Shown piece after piece: positions 29,164 through 38,041 of a DNA stretch of 64,000 nucleotides. The translations under genes and the position numbers were made by a program. The notes under the pieces are model-generated. The model worked only from the letters and a program-made list of their open reading frames with translations, had not been told where the DNA came from and did not search any database. How positions within the stretch are numbered: position 1 is the stretch's first letter; each line of letters begins with the position of its first letter. Origin of the DNA: Neorhizobium huautlense (lineage in GTDB: Bacteria; Pseudomonadota; Alphaproteobacteria; Rhizobiales; Rhizobiaceae); contig NZ_JAUSRF010000001.1 of the NCBI RefSeq assembly GCF_030811685.1, positions 310,001-374,000 on the forward strand, given 5' to 3'.

Positions 29164-30890
29164 ACACCCGCCTCGTCAGCATCAAGAACGCCGCCGCCAG
29201 CGCAGCGCAACCGGCACCGCTGCTGAGCGTCAAGAACCTGTCGGTGGCCTATGGCGCAAACCGCGTCGTGCATGATGTCGGTTTCGAGCTTGGCCGTGGC
29301 AAAAGCCTCGCGCTGATCGGCGAATCCGGTTCCGGCAAATCGACCATTGCCCGCGCCGTGTTGCGGCTGCTTCCCGGCGCCGGCCACGCCACCGGCGAGG
29401 TGGAATTCGACGGACGTGAAATCTTGGGCCTGCCCGAGCGGCAGTTCCGGCCCTTGCGCGGACGCGCCATCGGTTTCGTGCCTCAGGATCCGGGCAATTC
29501 GCTCAATCCGGTGCGCACGATCGGCGTACAGGCAATGGAAGCAGCAAGCCTGACCGACGAGACCAATGCGGCGCTGCGCAAGGTACTCATCCTCGAAACC
29601 TTTGCGCAGGTCGGTCTCGACAATCCGCAGCGCGTCTACGATTCCTATCCGCACCAGCTTTCCGGCGGCATGCTGCAACGCGTGCTGATCGGCCTCGCCG
29701 TGCTGCCGCGCCCGGCGCTTCTAGTGGCGGACGAACCGACCTCGGCGCTCGACGTGACGATCCAGAAACGCATTCTCGATCTCCTCACCCGCCTGCAGCA
29801 CGATCTCGATATCAGCCTTCTGCTGATCACCCACGATCTGGCGATTGCCGCCGAACGTGCGGATCAGCTGGTGGTGCTGAAGGACGGCGCCGTGCAGGAA
29901 GCGGGCAAGACCAGAACCGTATTCTCCTCCCCCAACTCGGCCTATGCCCGCAAGCTGCACGCCGATGTTCCGGCCCTCAATCCGGACCGCTACGCAAAAC
30001 TGCGCGATCCGGGATTTCGTCTGCTCGACCGGACATCCGGCACGGCGTCGAAAATCGAGGTCAGTGCCGTCACCAAAACCTTTGCCGTCGATGGCAAGGT
30101 TCTGACGGCCGTCGATGACGTCTCCTTTTCCGTTCCAGCCGGCACCACCCATGCGCTGGTGGGCGAATCCGGTTCCGGCAAAACGACGACCATCCGGCTT
30201 CTGCTGGGGCTGGACGAACCGGATACTGGCGAGATTGCCATTGCCGGCGAAAACCTCGCCGGTCGATCCCAGCAGCAATTGCGCTCGGTCTGGCGCCAGC
30301 TGCAACTCGTCTACCAGAACCCCTTCACCTCGCTTGACCCGACATGGACGGTGGAAAAACTGGTTCGCGAACCGCTCGATCGCTTCAAGGTGGGCACCGC
30401 GGCCGAACGGAGCGAACAGGTGCGCGAGGCGCTGTCCAATGTCGGGCTTGGCGAACATCTTTTATCCCGCAAGCCGGGCGCTCTTTCCGGCGGCCAGCGT
30501 CAGCGTGTGGCGATTGCCCGCGCGCTGGTGCTGAAACCCGATGTCATCGTGCTCGACGAGCCAACCTCGGCGCTCGATGTCAGCGTGCAGGCCGATATCG
30601 TCGAGGTGCTTCTGTCGCTGCAGGCGAGGCTCGGCCTCACCTATGTGTTCGTCTCGCATGATCTGGCGCTGGTTCGCCAGCTGGCACACACCGTCTCGGT
30701 CATGCAGCGCGGCCGCATCGTCGAGCACGGCAGGGTGAGCGACATTTTCGACAATCCGCAGCACGGATACACGGCGGCACTGCTGGACTCGATCCCATCC
30801 GGCATTTCCACCATCTCCCAAACTCCGCCCAAGGCCCAACCCCAGGCCGAGCCGGTCATCCGCACGGAAAGACGGGAGAGGATCGCATGA
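29142..30890 (+). CDS. Fused double ABC ATPase for the peptide-type transporter (DppD-DppF fusion)
   Basis: A 582-residue protein containing two complete ABC ATPases. Domain 1 (about 20-290) has GESGSGKST, PHQLSGGMLQRVLIGLA and LLVADEPTSALDV. Domain 2 (about 315-560) repeats GESGSGKTT, ALSGGQRQRVAIARAL and VIVLDEPTSALDV. Each ATPase would serve one face of the DppB/DppC pair; in many systems they are separate proteins. ATG 29142 has AGGA upstream and overlaps the permease gene by 22 bases. It powers uptake of the operon substrate. Confidence 0.93.
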   Translation: MASQDRLNTRLVSIKNAAASAAQPAPLLSVKNLSVAYGANRVVHDVGFELGRGKSLALIGESGSGKSTIARAVLRLLPGAGHATGEVEFDGREILGLPERQFRPLRGRAIGFVPQDPGNSLNPVRTIGVQAMEAASLTDETNAALRKVLILETFAQVGLDNPQRVYDSYPHQLSGGMLQRVLIGLAVLPRPALLVADEPTSALDVTIQKRILDLLTRLQHDLDISLLLITHDLAIAAERADQLVVLKDGAVQEAGKTRTVFSSPNSAYARKLHADVPALNPDRYAKLRDPGFRLLDRTSGTASKIEVSAVTKTFAVDGKVLTAVDDVSFSVPAGTTHALVGESGSGKTTTIRLLLGLDEPDTGEIAIAGENLAGRSQQQLRSVWRQLQLVYQNPFTSLDPTWTVEKLVREPLDRFKVGTAAERSEQVREALSNVGLGEHLLSRKPGALSGGQRQRVAIARALVLKPDVIVLDEPTSALDVSVQADIVEVLLSLQARLGLTYVFVSHDLALVRQLAHTVSVMQRGRIVEHGRVSDIFDNPQHGYTAALLDSIPSGISTISQTPPKAQPQAEPVIRTERRERIA

Positions 30891-31039
30891 CGGCCTTCCT
30901 TCCTTGCAAGCCGGACTGCTGCGATCACCGGCGGCAATATTTTTCAAGAACCTGACAGAAAACGAAAGACCCGTGTTTTTCACCTTTCATCGGCCGGCCT
31001 AACCTCATTCGAACGGTCGGCAAACTCAAGGAGTTCAAA

Positions 31040-32143
31040 ATGACTGCGGAATTCATCAGCGTCAGCTTTCCCAATGAATCGAACGACCTCAACCCCATTC
31101 CGGACGCACCCGTCGATCCGCGCTTTCTCGAGCGATATGCCCGTGCACTCGACGATTATGGTTTCAACTACACGCTGATCCCCTATTCCTCGTCGTCCTT
31201 CGATCCGTTCACGCTCGGCGCCACGGTTCTGGCGCATACGAAGAACATCAAGATCATCGTCGCGCTGCGCCCCAACACGGTCTATCCGACGGTCGCGGCC
31301 AAATCGCTCGCCACGCTTGACCAGCTGAGCGGCGGCCGTGTCGTCGTCCACTTCATTGCCGGCGGCAGCGATGAGGAACAGGCTCGCGAAGGCGACTTCC
31401 TCAACAAGGAGGAACGTTACGAGCGGCAGGAGGAATATATCCGCATCCTGCGGCTGGCATGGTCCTCGAAGGAGCCATTCGATTTCGACGGCAAATATTA
31501 CCAGTTCAAGCAGTTCCGCAGCGCCGTGCGCCCGACCAATGGCACGATCCCGATTTCGCTCGGCGGTTCGTCGGACGCGGCCTATCGTATCGGCGGTTCG
31601 CTCTGCGACATCTTTGGCCTCTGGGGTGAGCCGCTGGCGGAAACCAAACAGCAGATCGAACGCATCTATGCCGAAGCCGCAAAGGCCGGCCGCACCGATC
31701 GCCCACGCATCTGGGTCACCTTCCGGCCGATCGTTGCCGAAACCGACGAACTGGCCTGGGAAAAGGCCCACAAGGTGCTCGATCAGCTGACCGCCAACCG
31801 TGAAAAGGGGCTCCATCGCGCACCGGTCAACGCGCCCGCACCGGCCAATGTCGGTTCCCAGCGCCTGCTCGATATTGCCAAGCGCGGCGATGTGCATGAC
31901 CGGGCACTCTGGTACCCGACCGTGACCGCCACCAATGCCAGCGGCGCCACCACGGCGCTTGTCGGCTCACCGCGCACCATCGCCGACAGCATCCTCGATT
32001 ATATCGATCTCGGCTGCGACCTGATCTCGATCCGCGGTTACGACAATTACAACGATGCCGTCGATTACGGTCGCTACATCCTGCCTCTGGTGCGCGAGGG
32101 CATTCGCGAGCGTGAGGAAGCCAGAAAGAAGGCCGCCGCATGA
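31040..32143 (+). CDS. SsuD/LLM-class flavin-dependent monooxygenase (probable sulfonate or sulfone oxygenase)
   Basis: A 367-residue luciferase-superfamily enzyme starting AEFISVSFPNESNDLNPIP. It contains YGFNYTLIPYSSSSFDPF, HTKNIKIIVALRPNTVYPTVAAKSLATLDQLSGGRVVVHFIAGGSD and PISLGGSSDAAYRIGG, as in alkanesulfonate monooxygenases. With FMNH2 and O2 these enzymes cleave C-S bonds to release sulfite. The FMN reductase gene at 33350 is the natural partner. A strong AAGGAG site precedes ATG 31040. Its stop overlaps the acyl-CoA-dehydrogenase-like gene by 4 bases. The substrate is not known. Confidence 0.9.
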   Translation: MTAEFISVSFPNESNDLNPIPDAPVDPRFLERYARALDDYGFNYTLIPYSSSSFDPFTLGATVLAHTKNIKIIVALRPNTVYPTVAAKSLATLDQLSGGRVVVHFIAGGSDEEQAREGDFLNKEERYERQEEYIRILRLAWSSKEPFDFDGKYYQFKQFRSAVRPTNGTIPISLGGSSDAAYRIGGSLCDIFGLWGEPLAETKQQIERIYAEAAKAGRTDRPRIWVTFRPIVAETDELAWEKAHKVLDQLTANREKGLHRAPVNAPAPANVGSQRLLDIAKRGDVHDRALWYPTVTATNASGATTALVGSPRTIADSILDYIDLGCDLISIRGYDNYNDAVDYGRYILPLVREGIREREEARKKAAA

Positions 32144-33321
32144 GCCTCGACCGGATCGTTTCCCAGCACACCATAGATACGATTTCGGCTGCGGCGCCGG
32201 AAGCGGATCGCACCGGCCAGTTTCCATGGGCGGGCATTCGCGCCGTCCATGAAGCCGGCCTTCTCGAAGCGACCGTCGCCACCCGTTATGGCGGCAAGGG
32301 CGGCACGCTCGGTGATGCCGCCCGCATTCTCGCAGGCCTCGGGCGCGGAGACCCGTCGGTGGCGCTGATCAGCGCCATGACGATCTTCAACCATCTCGGC
32401 CAGGCGACGAAAAATCACTGGCCGGAAGATCTCTACAAAAGCCTGCTGGCGGAGGCGAAACAGCGGCCGCTTCTCATCAATGCCGCCCGCGTGGAGCCTG
32501 AACTCGGATCGCCGGCGCGCGGCGGCCTGCCCGCTACCAAGGCCCGGCGCACGGCAAACGGCTGGTCGATTTCCGGCCACAAACGTTTCGTGACGGGTGC
32601 CCATGGCCTCACGCATTTTCTCGTCTGGGCACATACCGACGCGACGCCTGCGCGGGTCGGCACATTCGTCGTGCCGAACGGGTTGCCGGGCATCAACGTG
32701 ATCGAGAACTGGACCAGCCTTGGTATGCGCGCCACCGGTTCACACGATGTCGAATATGTCGAGGTCGAAATTCCTCTCGAAAACGCCATCGATCTGGTCG
32801 ATCCCTCGGTTGCCGAACAGGACAACCGCGCCCATGCCGCCATCAATCTGGCACTGACGGCGATCTATCTGGGTGCAGCGGAAGCGGCACAGGCGGCATT
32901 CAGCCGGTTTGCACACGAACGCGTGCCGACTAATCTCGGCCATGCCGTTGCCAAGACGGAGCGTTTCGTCACGCTGTCGGGCGAAATCGACCTTCTCGTA
33001 TCCGGCGCAAGACAGCTCATCTTCGGCACGCTGGATGCGAAACAGGTGGAAGCCGAAAGCCTGATCAGGGCGAGAATTCTCGCCGGACGACAGATCCGCG
33101 AGGCGGTGCAGATTGCCGTTCGCGGCCTCGGCAATCCCGGTCTCAGCGCCGACCTTGGGCTGGAACGGCATTTTCGCGATGTCCAGTCGGTGCTGGTCCA
33201 TGCCCCGCAGGAGGACACGTCGATTTCGATCCTCGGTCGTGCGGCGTTCGACCGGTGGAACCGGGCACAGGCGGAACAGGAGATCTTTTCGACCGCACTG
33301 CCAATCCTCAAAACCGCATGA
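32140..33321 (+). CDS. Acyl-CoA dehydrogenase-fold flavin monooxygenase (SfnB/DszC-like)
   Basis: A 393-residue protein with the acyl-CoA dehydrogenase fold: an N-terminal helical domain (FPWAGIRAVHEAGLLEATVATRYGGKGGTLGDAARILAGLGRGDPSVALI), the beta domain SGHKRFVTGAHGLTHFLVWAHTD and NWTSLGMRATGSHDVEYVEVEIPL, and the C-terminal helices. No catalytic glutamate of true dehydrogenases is evident. Combined with an LLM monooxygenase and an FMN reductase, it fits the sulfone/sulfur-scavenging monooxygenases (SfnB, DszC) rather than fatty-acid oxidation. It is translationally coupled to both neighbours. Confidence 0.85.
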   Translation: MSLDRIVSQHTIDTISAAAPEADRTGQFPWAGIRAVHEAGLLEATVATRYGGKGGTLGDAARILAGLGRGDPSVALISAMTIFNHLGQATKNHWPEDLYKSLLAEAKQRPLLINAARVEPELGSPARGGLPATKARRTANGWSISGHKRFVTGAHGLTHFLVWAHTDATPARVGTFVVPNGLPGINVIENWTSLGMRATGSHDVEYVEVEIPLENAIDLVDPSVAEQDNRAHAAINLALTAIYLGAAEAAQAAFSRFAHERVPTNLGHAVAKTERFVTLSGEIDLLVSGARQLIFGTLDAKQVEAESLIRARILAGRQIREAVQIAVRGLGNPGLSADLGLERHFRDVQSVLVHAPQEDTSISILGRAAFDRWNRAQAEQEIFSTALPILKTA

Positions 33322-33349
33322 CAGCGAAAAATTCCTGAAAGGATTTTCC

Positions 33350-33910
33350 ATGAGCAATGACCTGATCGTCGGTTTTTCGGGCAATCTCTCCCGCCCGTCG
33401 AGCACACGGCGTTTCGTGGAGAGCGTGACCGAACAGCTTGGAAACCAGACCGGTCTCGACCATGTCGTGTTCGACATCGAGGATCTCGGCACCTCGCTTG
33501 CTGCTGCCCGCTCTGTCTCCGACCTCAATCCCTCGGCACGAAAAATCATCCGCACGATCATCGAGGCGGAAGCGCTGGTGATCGGTTCACCCACCTACAA
33601 GGGCAGCTATACCGGCCTGTTCAAGCATGTGTTCGACCTGCTCGATCCGGCCGATCTGCGCGGCAAGCCGATCATCCTGACGGCAACCGGCGGCGGCGAA
33701 CGGCATTCGCTGGTGGTCGAGCACCAACTTCGGCCGCTTTTCGCCTTTTTCGAAGCCTTTGTCCTGCCGACGGCGATCTATGCCTCGGGCCGTGATTTTA
33801 CCGATGGCGTGCCGTCACCCGTCATCACCAACCGCGTGGGTCAGGCACTGGCCGAGGCTTCGCTTCTGGTGAGAGCACGCGCCGCCGTCTCGGCGATCGC
33901 AGCTGAATAA
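33350..33910 (+). CDS. NAD(P)H-dependent FMN reductase (MsuE/SsuE family)
   Basis: A 186-residue flavodoxin-fold protein. The FMN-binding loop GFSGNLSRPSSTRRFVESV is at residues 8-26, followed by EALVIGSPTYKGSYTGLFKHVFDLL and IILTATGGGERHSLVVEHQLRPLFAFF, as in MsuE. It reduces FMN for the flavin monooxygenases just upstream. AAAGGA lies 8 bases before ATG 33350. It ends the organosulfur-type operon. Confidence 0.92.
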   Translation: MSNDLIVGFSGNLSRPSSTRRFVESVTEQLGNQTGLDHVVFDIEDLGTSLAAARSVSDLNPSARKIIRTIIEAEALVIGSPTYKGSYTGLFKHVFDLLDPADLRGKPIILTATGGGERHSLVVEHQLRPLFAFFEAFVLPTAIYASGRDFTDGVPSPVITNRVGQALAEASLLVRARAAVSAIAAE

Positions 33911-34018
33911 CCCGACCTGCCCTATTTGCGTACATCACCGTACAAAAAGGTAGCAACGGGTTGGATTGCCTCATATCCGCCCTAGTTAATTAAGGGGCGG
34001 CAAAAATGAGGTATGAAA

Positions 34019-34171
34019 ATGGCACTGGCTGACAGACTCGCGAAGTTCGAACAGACCAATCAGGTCGCATTCGGCATCATCGAGGCCGAAGCAGCCGCGC
34101 GCGAGCAGAAGACCGAACGCCTGCGGCAGGCCCGGCTGATGCAGGCCCGCAAGGCCGAAGAGGAAGACTGA
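34019..34171 (+). CDS. Small charged protein, 50 residues, unknown function
   Basis: A short frame starting MALADRLAKFEQTNQVAFG and continuing with a highly charged helix rich in Ala, Glu, Arg and Gln to a Glu-Glu-Glu-Asp end. GAGG lies 7 bases before ATG 34019; an ATG two codons earlier is also possible. Upstream, an A+T core TAGTTAATTA is flanked by CCGCCC and GGGGCGG, resembling a promoter or operator dyad. The protein would be a single amphipathic helix without membrane segment. It is convergent with the siderophore ABC operon. No function is recognised. Confidence 0.6.
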   Translation: MALADRLAKFEQTNQVAFGIIEAEAAAREQKTERLRQARLMQARKAEEED

Positions 34172-34177
34172 GCAACC

Positions 34178-34929
<752 letters not shown>

Positions 34930-34933
<4 letters not shown>

Positions 34934-35898
34934 CGGTTGCGCCCTTTCAAAAGGAAGAGGATGAAGAACAGGCCACCGGCAAATTCGATGATGATCGACA
35001 GCGCCGTATCGAAGGCAAACAGGCGCTCCAATATTGTCTGGCCGCCTACCAGACAGAGGACCGAGATCAGCACCGCCGCCGGCAGCGTATAACGGTGCCG
35101 GCTGGCCGGAATGATCAGATAGGCGAGGTTGGCGACGAGAAGCCCGAAGAACGTGACCGGTCCAACGAGTGCGGTCGACACGGAGATGAGGATGGCGACG
35201 AGGATGAGAATTCTTGTCGTTGCTGCCTGATAATCGAGCCCCAGCGAGATCGCCATGTCGCGCCCCAGCGCCAGCACATCAAACGTATCGCGCATGCGCC
35301 AGATGAAAACGCTCACCCCGGCCACCAGCACGGCGGAAACGCCGACAAGCGTACCATCGGTGATGTTGAAACTTGCAAACAGGCGATCCTGCAGCACGAC
35401 GAAATCATCCGGATTGATGATGCGTTGCAGGAAACCGGACAGGCTGCGGAACAGCACACCGAGCACGATGCCGACCAGAACAAGCAAATGAATATTCTGC
35501 GCATGGCCGGAGAAAAGAAAGCGGAACAGCAGCAGCGAAAAACCGACCATGGCCGCGACCTCGACGATGAACATCAATCGCGGATCGATGGCGGAGGTGG
35601 CCGCAGCACCGAGCGTGAAAACGAGCACGGTCTGAAGCAGCACGTAAAGCGCATCAAAACCCATGATCGACGGCGTGAGGATACGGTTGCCGGTAATGGT
35701 CTGGAACAGCACGGTCGAGACCGAGATCGCATAGGCGACGATGATCAGTGCAGCGAGCCTTGTGCCGCGAAAACTCAGCACGAAGGACCAACTGCCGCGC
35801 GCACCCCATGTCATGAAGGCGACGGCGGAGACCAGTGAAAGCACTGCAAGAATGGACAGCGTGACCAGAGAGGTTTTGCGCAAAACGTCAGGCGACAC
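34930..35898 (-). CDS. Siderophore ABC transporter permease (FatC/YclO type)
   Basis: A 322-residue FecCD-family permease. It shows GTRLAALIIVAYAISVSTVLFQTITGNRILTPSIMGFDALYVLLQT, and ISLGLDYQAATTRILILVAILISVSTALVGPVTFFGLLVANLAYLIIP, the family coupling and exit-gate segments. About nine to ten membrane segments are visible. It pairs with the permease at 35888 in the inner membrane and overlaps that gene by 11 bases. Confidence 0.92.
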
Positions 35899-36856
35899 GG
35901 TTGCGCCTCCCGATCAGCAGGTAAAGGAAAAACAGGCTGCCGACGATGCCGAGCACTGCGCCGACAGGGATTTCAAAAGGCGCGTTTATGATCCGGCCGA
36001 TGATATCGCAGACCAGCACCAGGGCTGCTCCACAAAGGCCGATCCACGGCAGGCTGCGGCGCAGATTGTCTCCCATGATCATGCTGACCACATTGGGCAC
36101 GATCAGGCCGAGAAACGGCACCACACCGGCGGTGACGACGACACAGGCCGTCACCATGGAGACGATGACCAGGCCCAATGCCATGACCTTGCGATAGTTG
36201 AGCCCGAGATTGCTGGAAAAATCCTCGCCCATGCCGGCGACAGTAAAACGGTCGGCCGCGACATAGGCGGCGATCGTCAAAGCAAAGGCGACCCAGAGGA
36301 TTTCATATCGCCCGCGCAGGACGACGGAAAAATCGCCGCTCGCCCAGGCGCCCATGGATTGCAGGAGATCGAAACGGTAGGCGAAAAACGTCGTGACAGC
36401 ACTGATCATGCCACCCAGCATGATACCGACCAGCGGCACCATCAGGATCGATCGCAGCGGAATGGCGCGCAGGATGGAGAGAAACAGTGCCGTGCCGGCC
36501 ATGGAAAAGGCCGCCGCCACCAGCATTTTTGCGATCACCGGCATATCCGGTGCGATCAGCAGCACCGTGAGCATGCCGAGGCCTGCGGATTCCACCGTGC
36601 CGGCAGTGGACGGTTCGACAAACCGGTTGCGGGCCAGCATCTGCATGATCGTGCCGGCAATGGCCATGCCGGAACCGGCAAGCACCAGCGCAACGGTGCG
36701 CGGCACCCGGCTGGCCACCAGCACCATCAGGTCCCGCTGATCGGCCGCACCTGCAAAAAGGTCGAGTGGCGAAACATCGCGCACGCCGACGAACAGGCTC
36801 ACGAAGGCCAGAATGACGGTCAGCAGCAGGGCGGGCAGGAAGAATTTCAGCGGCAA
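35888..36856 (-). CDS. Siderophore ABC transporter permease (FatD/YclN type)
   Basis: A 322-residue FecCD-family permease with RVPRTVALVLAGSGMAIAGTIMQMLARNRFVEPSTAGTVESAGLGML, the canonical R-x-P-R-x-x-x-A-x-x-x-G-x-x-L-x-x-x-G pattern, and LGLNYRKVMALGLVIVSMVTACVVVTAGVVPFLGLIVPN. It is the first permease after the binding-protein gene, from which it is separated by 77 bases. Confidence 0.92.
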   Translation of the reverse strand: MPLKFFLPALLLTVILAFVSLFVGVRDVSPLDLFAGAADQRDLMVLVASRVPRTVALVLAGSGMAIAGTIMQMLARNRFVEPSTAGTVESAGLGMLTVLLIAPDMPVIAKMLVAAAFSMAGTALFLSILRAIPLRSILMVPLVGIMLGGMISAVTTFFAYRFDLLQSMGAWASGDFSVVLRGRYEILWVAFALTIAAYVAADRFTVAGMGEDFSSNLGLNYRKVMALGLVIVSMVTACVVVTAGVVPFLGLIVPNVVSMIMGDNLRRSLPWIGLCGAALVLVCDIIGRIINAPFEIPVGAVLGIVGSLFFLYLLIGRRNRVA

Positions 36857-36933
36857 ATTCAGATAATCCGGAAAAGGATGAACCGCGCGGGGGAGCGCGG
36901 TTCACTCAGCAACTGGCGTTTATGGATGATACG

Positions 36934-37863
36934 TCAGTTCGTGCTGATTGCCTTGGAAAGGTCATCCACGGTGTTCTGCATCGAGGTGATGCCGCCGCCA
37001 ACCAGATACCAGGCGACCGGATCGAGATACACGACGTGATTGCTCTTCCATGCCGTCGTCTGGCCGACCACCTCGTTGTCGAGCATCTTCTTGGCGGCAC
37101 CGTCACGGCCGATGGCGGCATCGCGATCGATCACGAACAGCCAGTCCGGGTTCTTTTCGAGAATGTATTCATACGAGCTCGGATTGCCATGCGTGCCCTT
37201 GGCGCCGGTTTCCTCGGCAGGCACAAAACCGTAGTCGGAAAACAGCATGCCGAAACGCGAGCCCGGACCATAACTGCTCATCTTGCCGCCGGTGGTCAGC
37301 ACCAGCAGCGCCTTGCCCTGCTGGCCGGCCTTTGCCTTGAGATCGGCGGTGGAAGAGGCCAGCTTTTCAAGAAGCGCTTCGGCTTCCTTTTCCTTGCCGA
37401 AAATCTTGCCGAGGCTGCGAACGTTTTCCTGCGCTTCCGACAGGAAATTTTCGGCCTTGACCGTCAGGTCGATGGTCGGGGCGATCTTGGCGAGATCGTC
37501 GAACTTGGCGCTGGAGCGACCGGCGACGATGATCAGATCCGGTTCGGCGGCGTTGACGGCCTCATAATCCGGTTCGAAGAACGTGCCGATCTTCGCGACG
37601 TCCTCGCCTGCATATTTCGAAAGATAAGCCGGCTTGTTGCCCGCCGGCACGCCGGACACCTCGATGCCTAAAGCGGTCAGGGTGTCGAGTGCGGCCAGAT
37701 CGAAGGTCAGAACCTTTTTGGGCACTTCGGAAAATGTCGCCTCGCCCTTGGCGTGCTTGATGGTGACGTCTGCGGCGCTGGCACTGGTGCCTGCAAATCC
37801 GAAGGAAATGGCCGTGGTCATCAGAGCCATGGCAAGCCGCAAAGGCCGCTTCATCGTCGTCAT
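36934..37863 (-). CDS. Siderophore ABC transporter binding protein (FatB/YclQ type)
   Basis: A 309-residue periplasmic binding protein. The signal peptide (MTTMKRPLRLAMALMTTAISFGF..., ending ASA before ADVTIKHAKGE) is followed by the helical-backbone fold of TroA/FhuD proteins: KKVLTFDLAALDTLTALGIEVSGVP, EAVNAAEPDLIIVAGRSSAKFDDLAKIAPTIDL and a conserved NPDWLFVIDRDAAIG. It lacks the lipobox of Gram-positive homologues. Start 37863 has GGGGA 7 bases upstream; a longer open frame has no ribosome site. It is the first gene of the uptake operon, behind an ICE-like box. Confidence 0.92.
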   Translation of the reverse strand: MTTMKRPLRLAMALMTTAISFGFAGTSASAADVTIKHAKGEATFSEVPKKVLTFDLAALDTLTALGIEVSGVPAGNKPAYLSKYAGEDVAKIGTFFEPDYEAVNAAEPDLIIVAGRSSAKFDDLAKIAPTIDLTVKAENFLSEAQENVRSLGKIFGKEKEAEALLEKLASSTADLKAKAGQQGKALLVLTTGGKMSSYGPGSRFGMLFSDYGFVPAEETGAKGTHGNPSSYEYILEKNPDWLFVIDRDAAIGRDGAAKKMLDNEVVGQTTAWKSNHVVYLDPVAWYLVGGGITSMQNTVDDLSKAISTN

Positions 37864-37980
37864 CAAGGTTCCCCTGTCGTGGCCGATGCCAGTGCGGATC
37901 AAGGCTCTGTCATCGATCAAAATCTAAGTTGAGTAATTATGTACACTTATGTAGGGAGAGCTGATGGGTCAATCGATGTC

Positions 37981-37999
37981 ATTTAGAGACGATCTAAAT
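37981..37999. promoter_or_regulatory. ICE-like (Irr-type) iron-control box
   Basis: ATTTAGA-N5-TCTAAAT is a perfect inverted repeat between the divergent siderophore binding-protein gene and the LysR/TrpD2 fusion gene. Rhizobial Irr recognises A+T-rich TTTAGAA..TTCTAAA elements. A related dyad lies upstream of the TonB receptor gene (41813-41838), which supports a shared iron-responsive regulator. Identification as Irr is inferred. Confidence 0.6.
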
Positions 38000-38041
38000 T
38001 GCACATCTTGCAAAACGGCAGGCATGGCGAGGCGATAAGGC

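Noticed and set aside
35741-37039. A 432-codon plus-strand open frame over the siderophore permeases
   Set aside because: It is opposite two clear FecCD permeases, is Asp/His/Gln-rich, and has no ribosome site.
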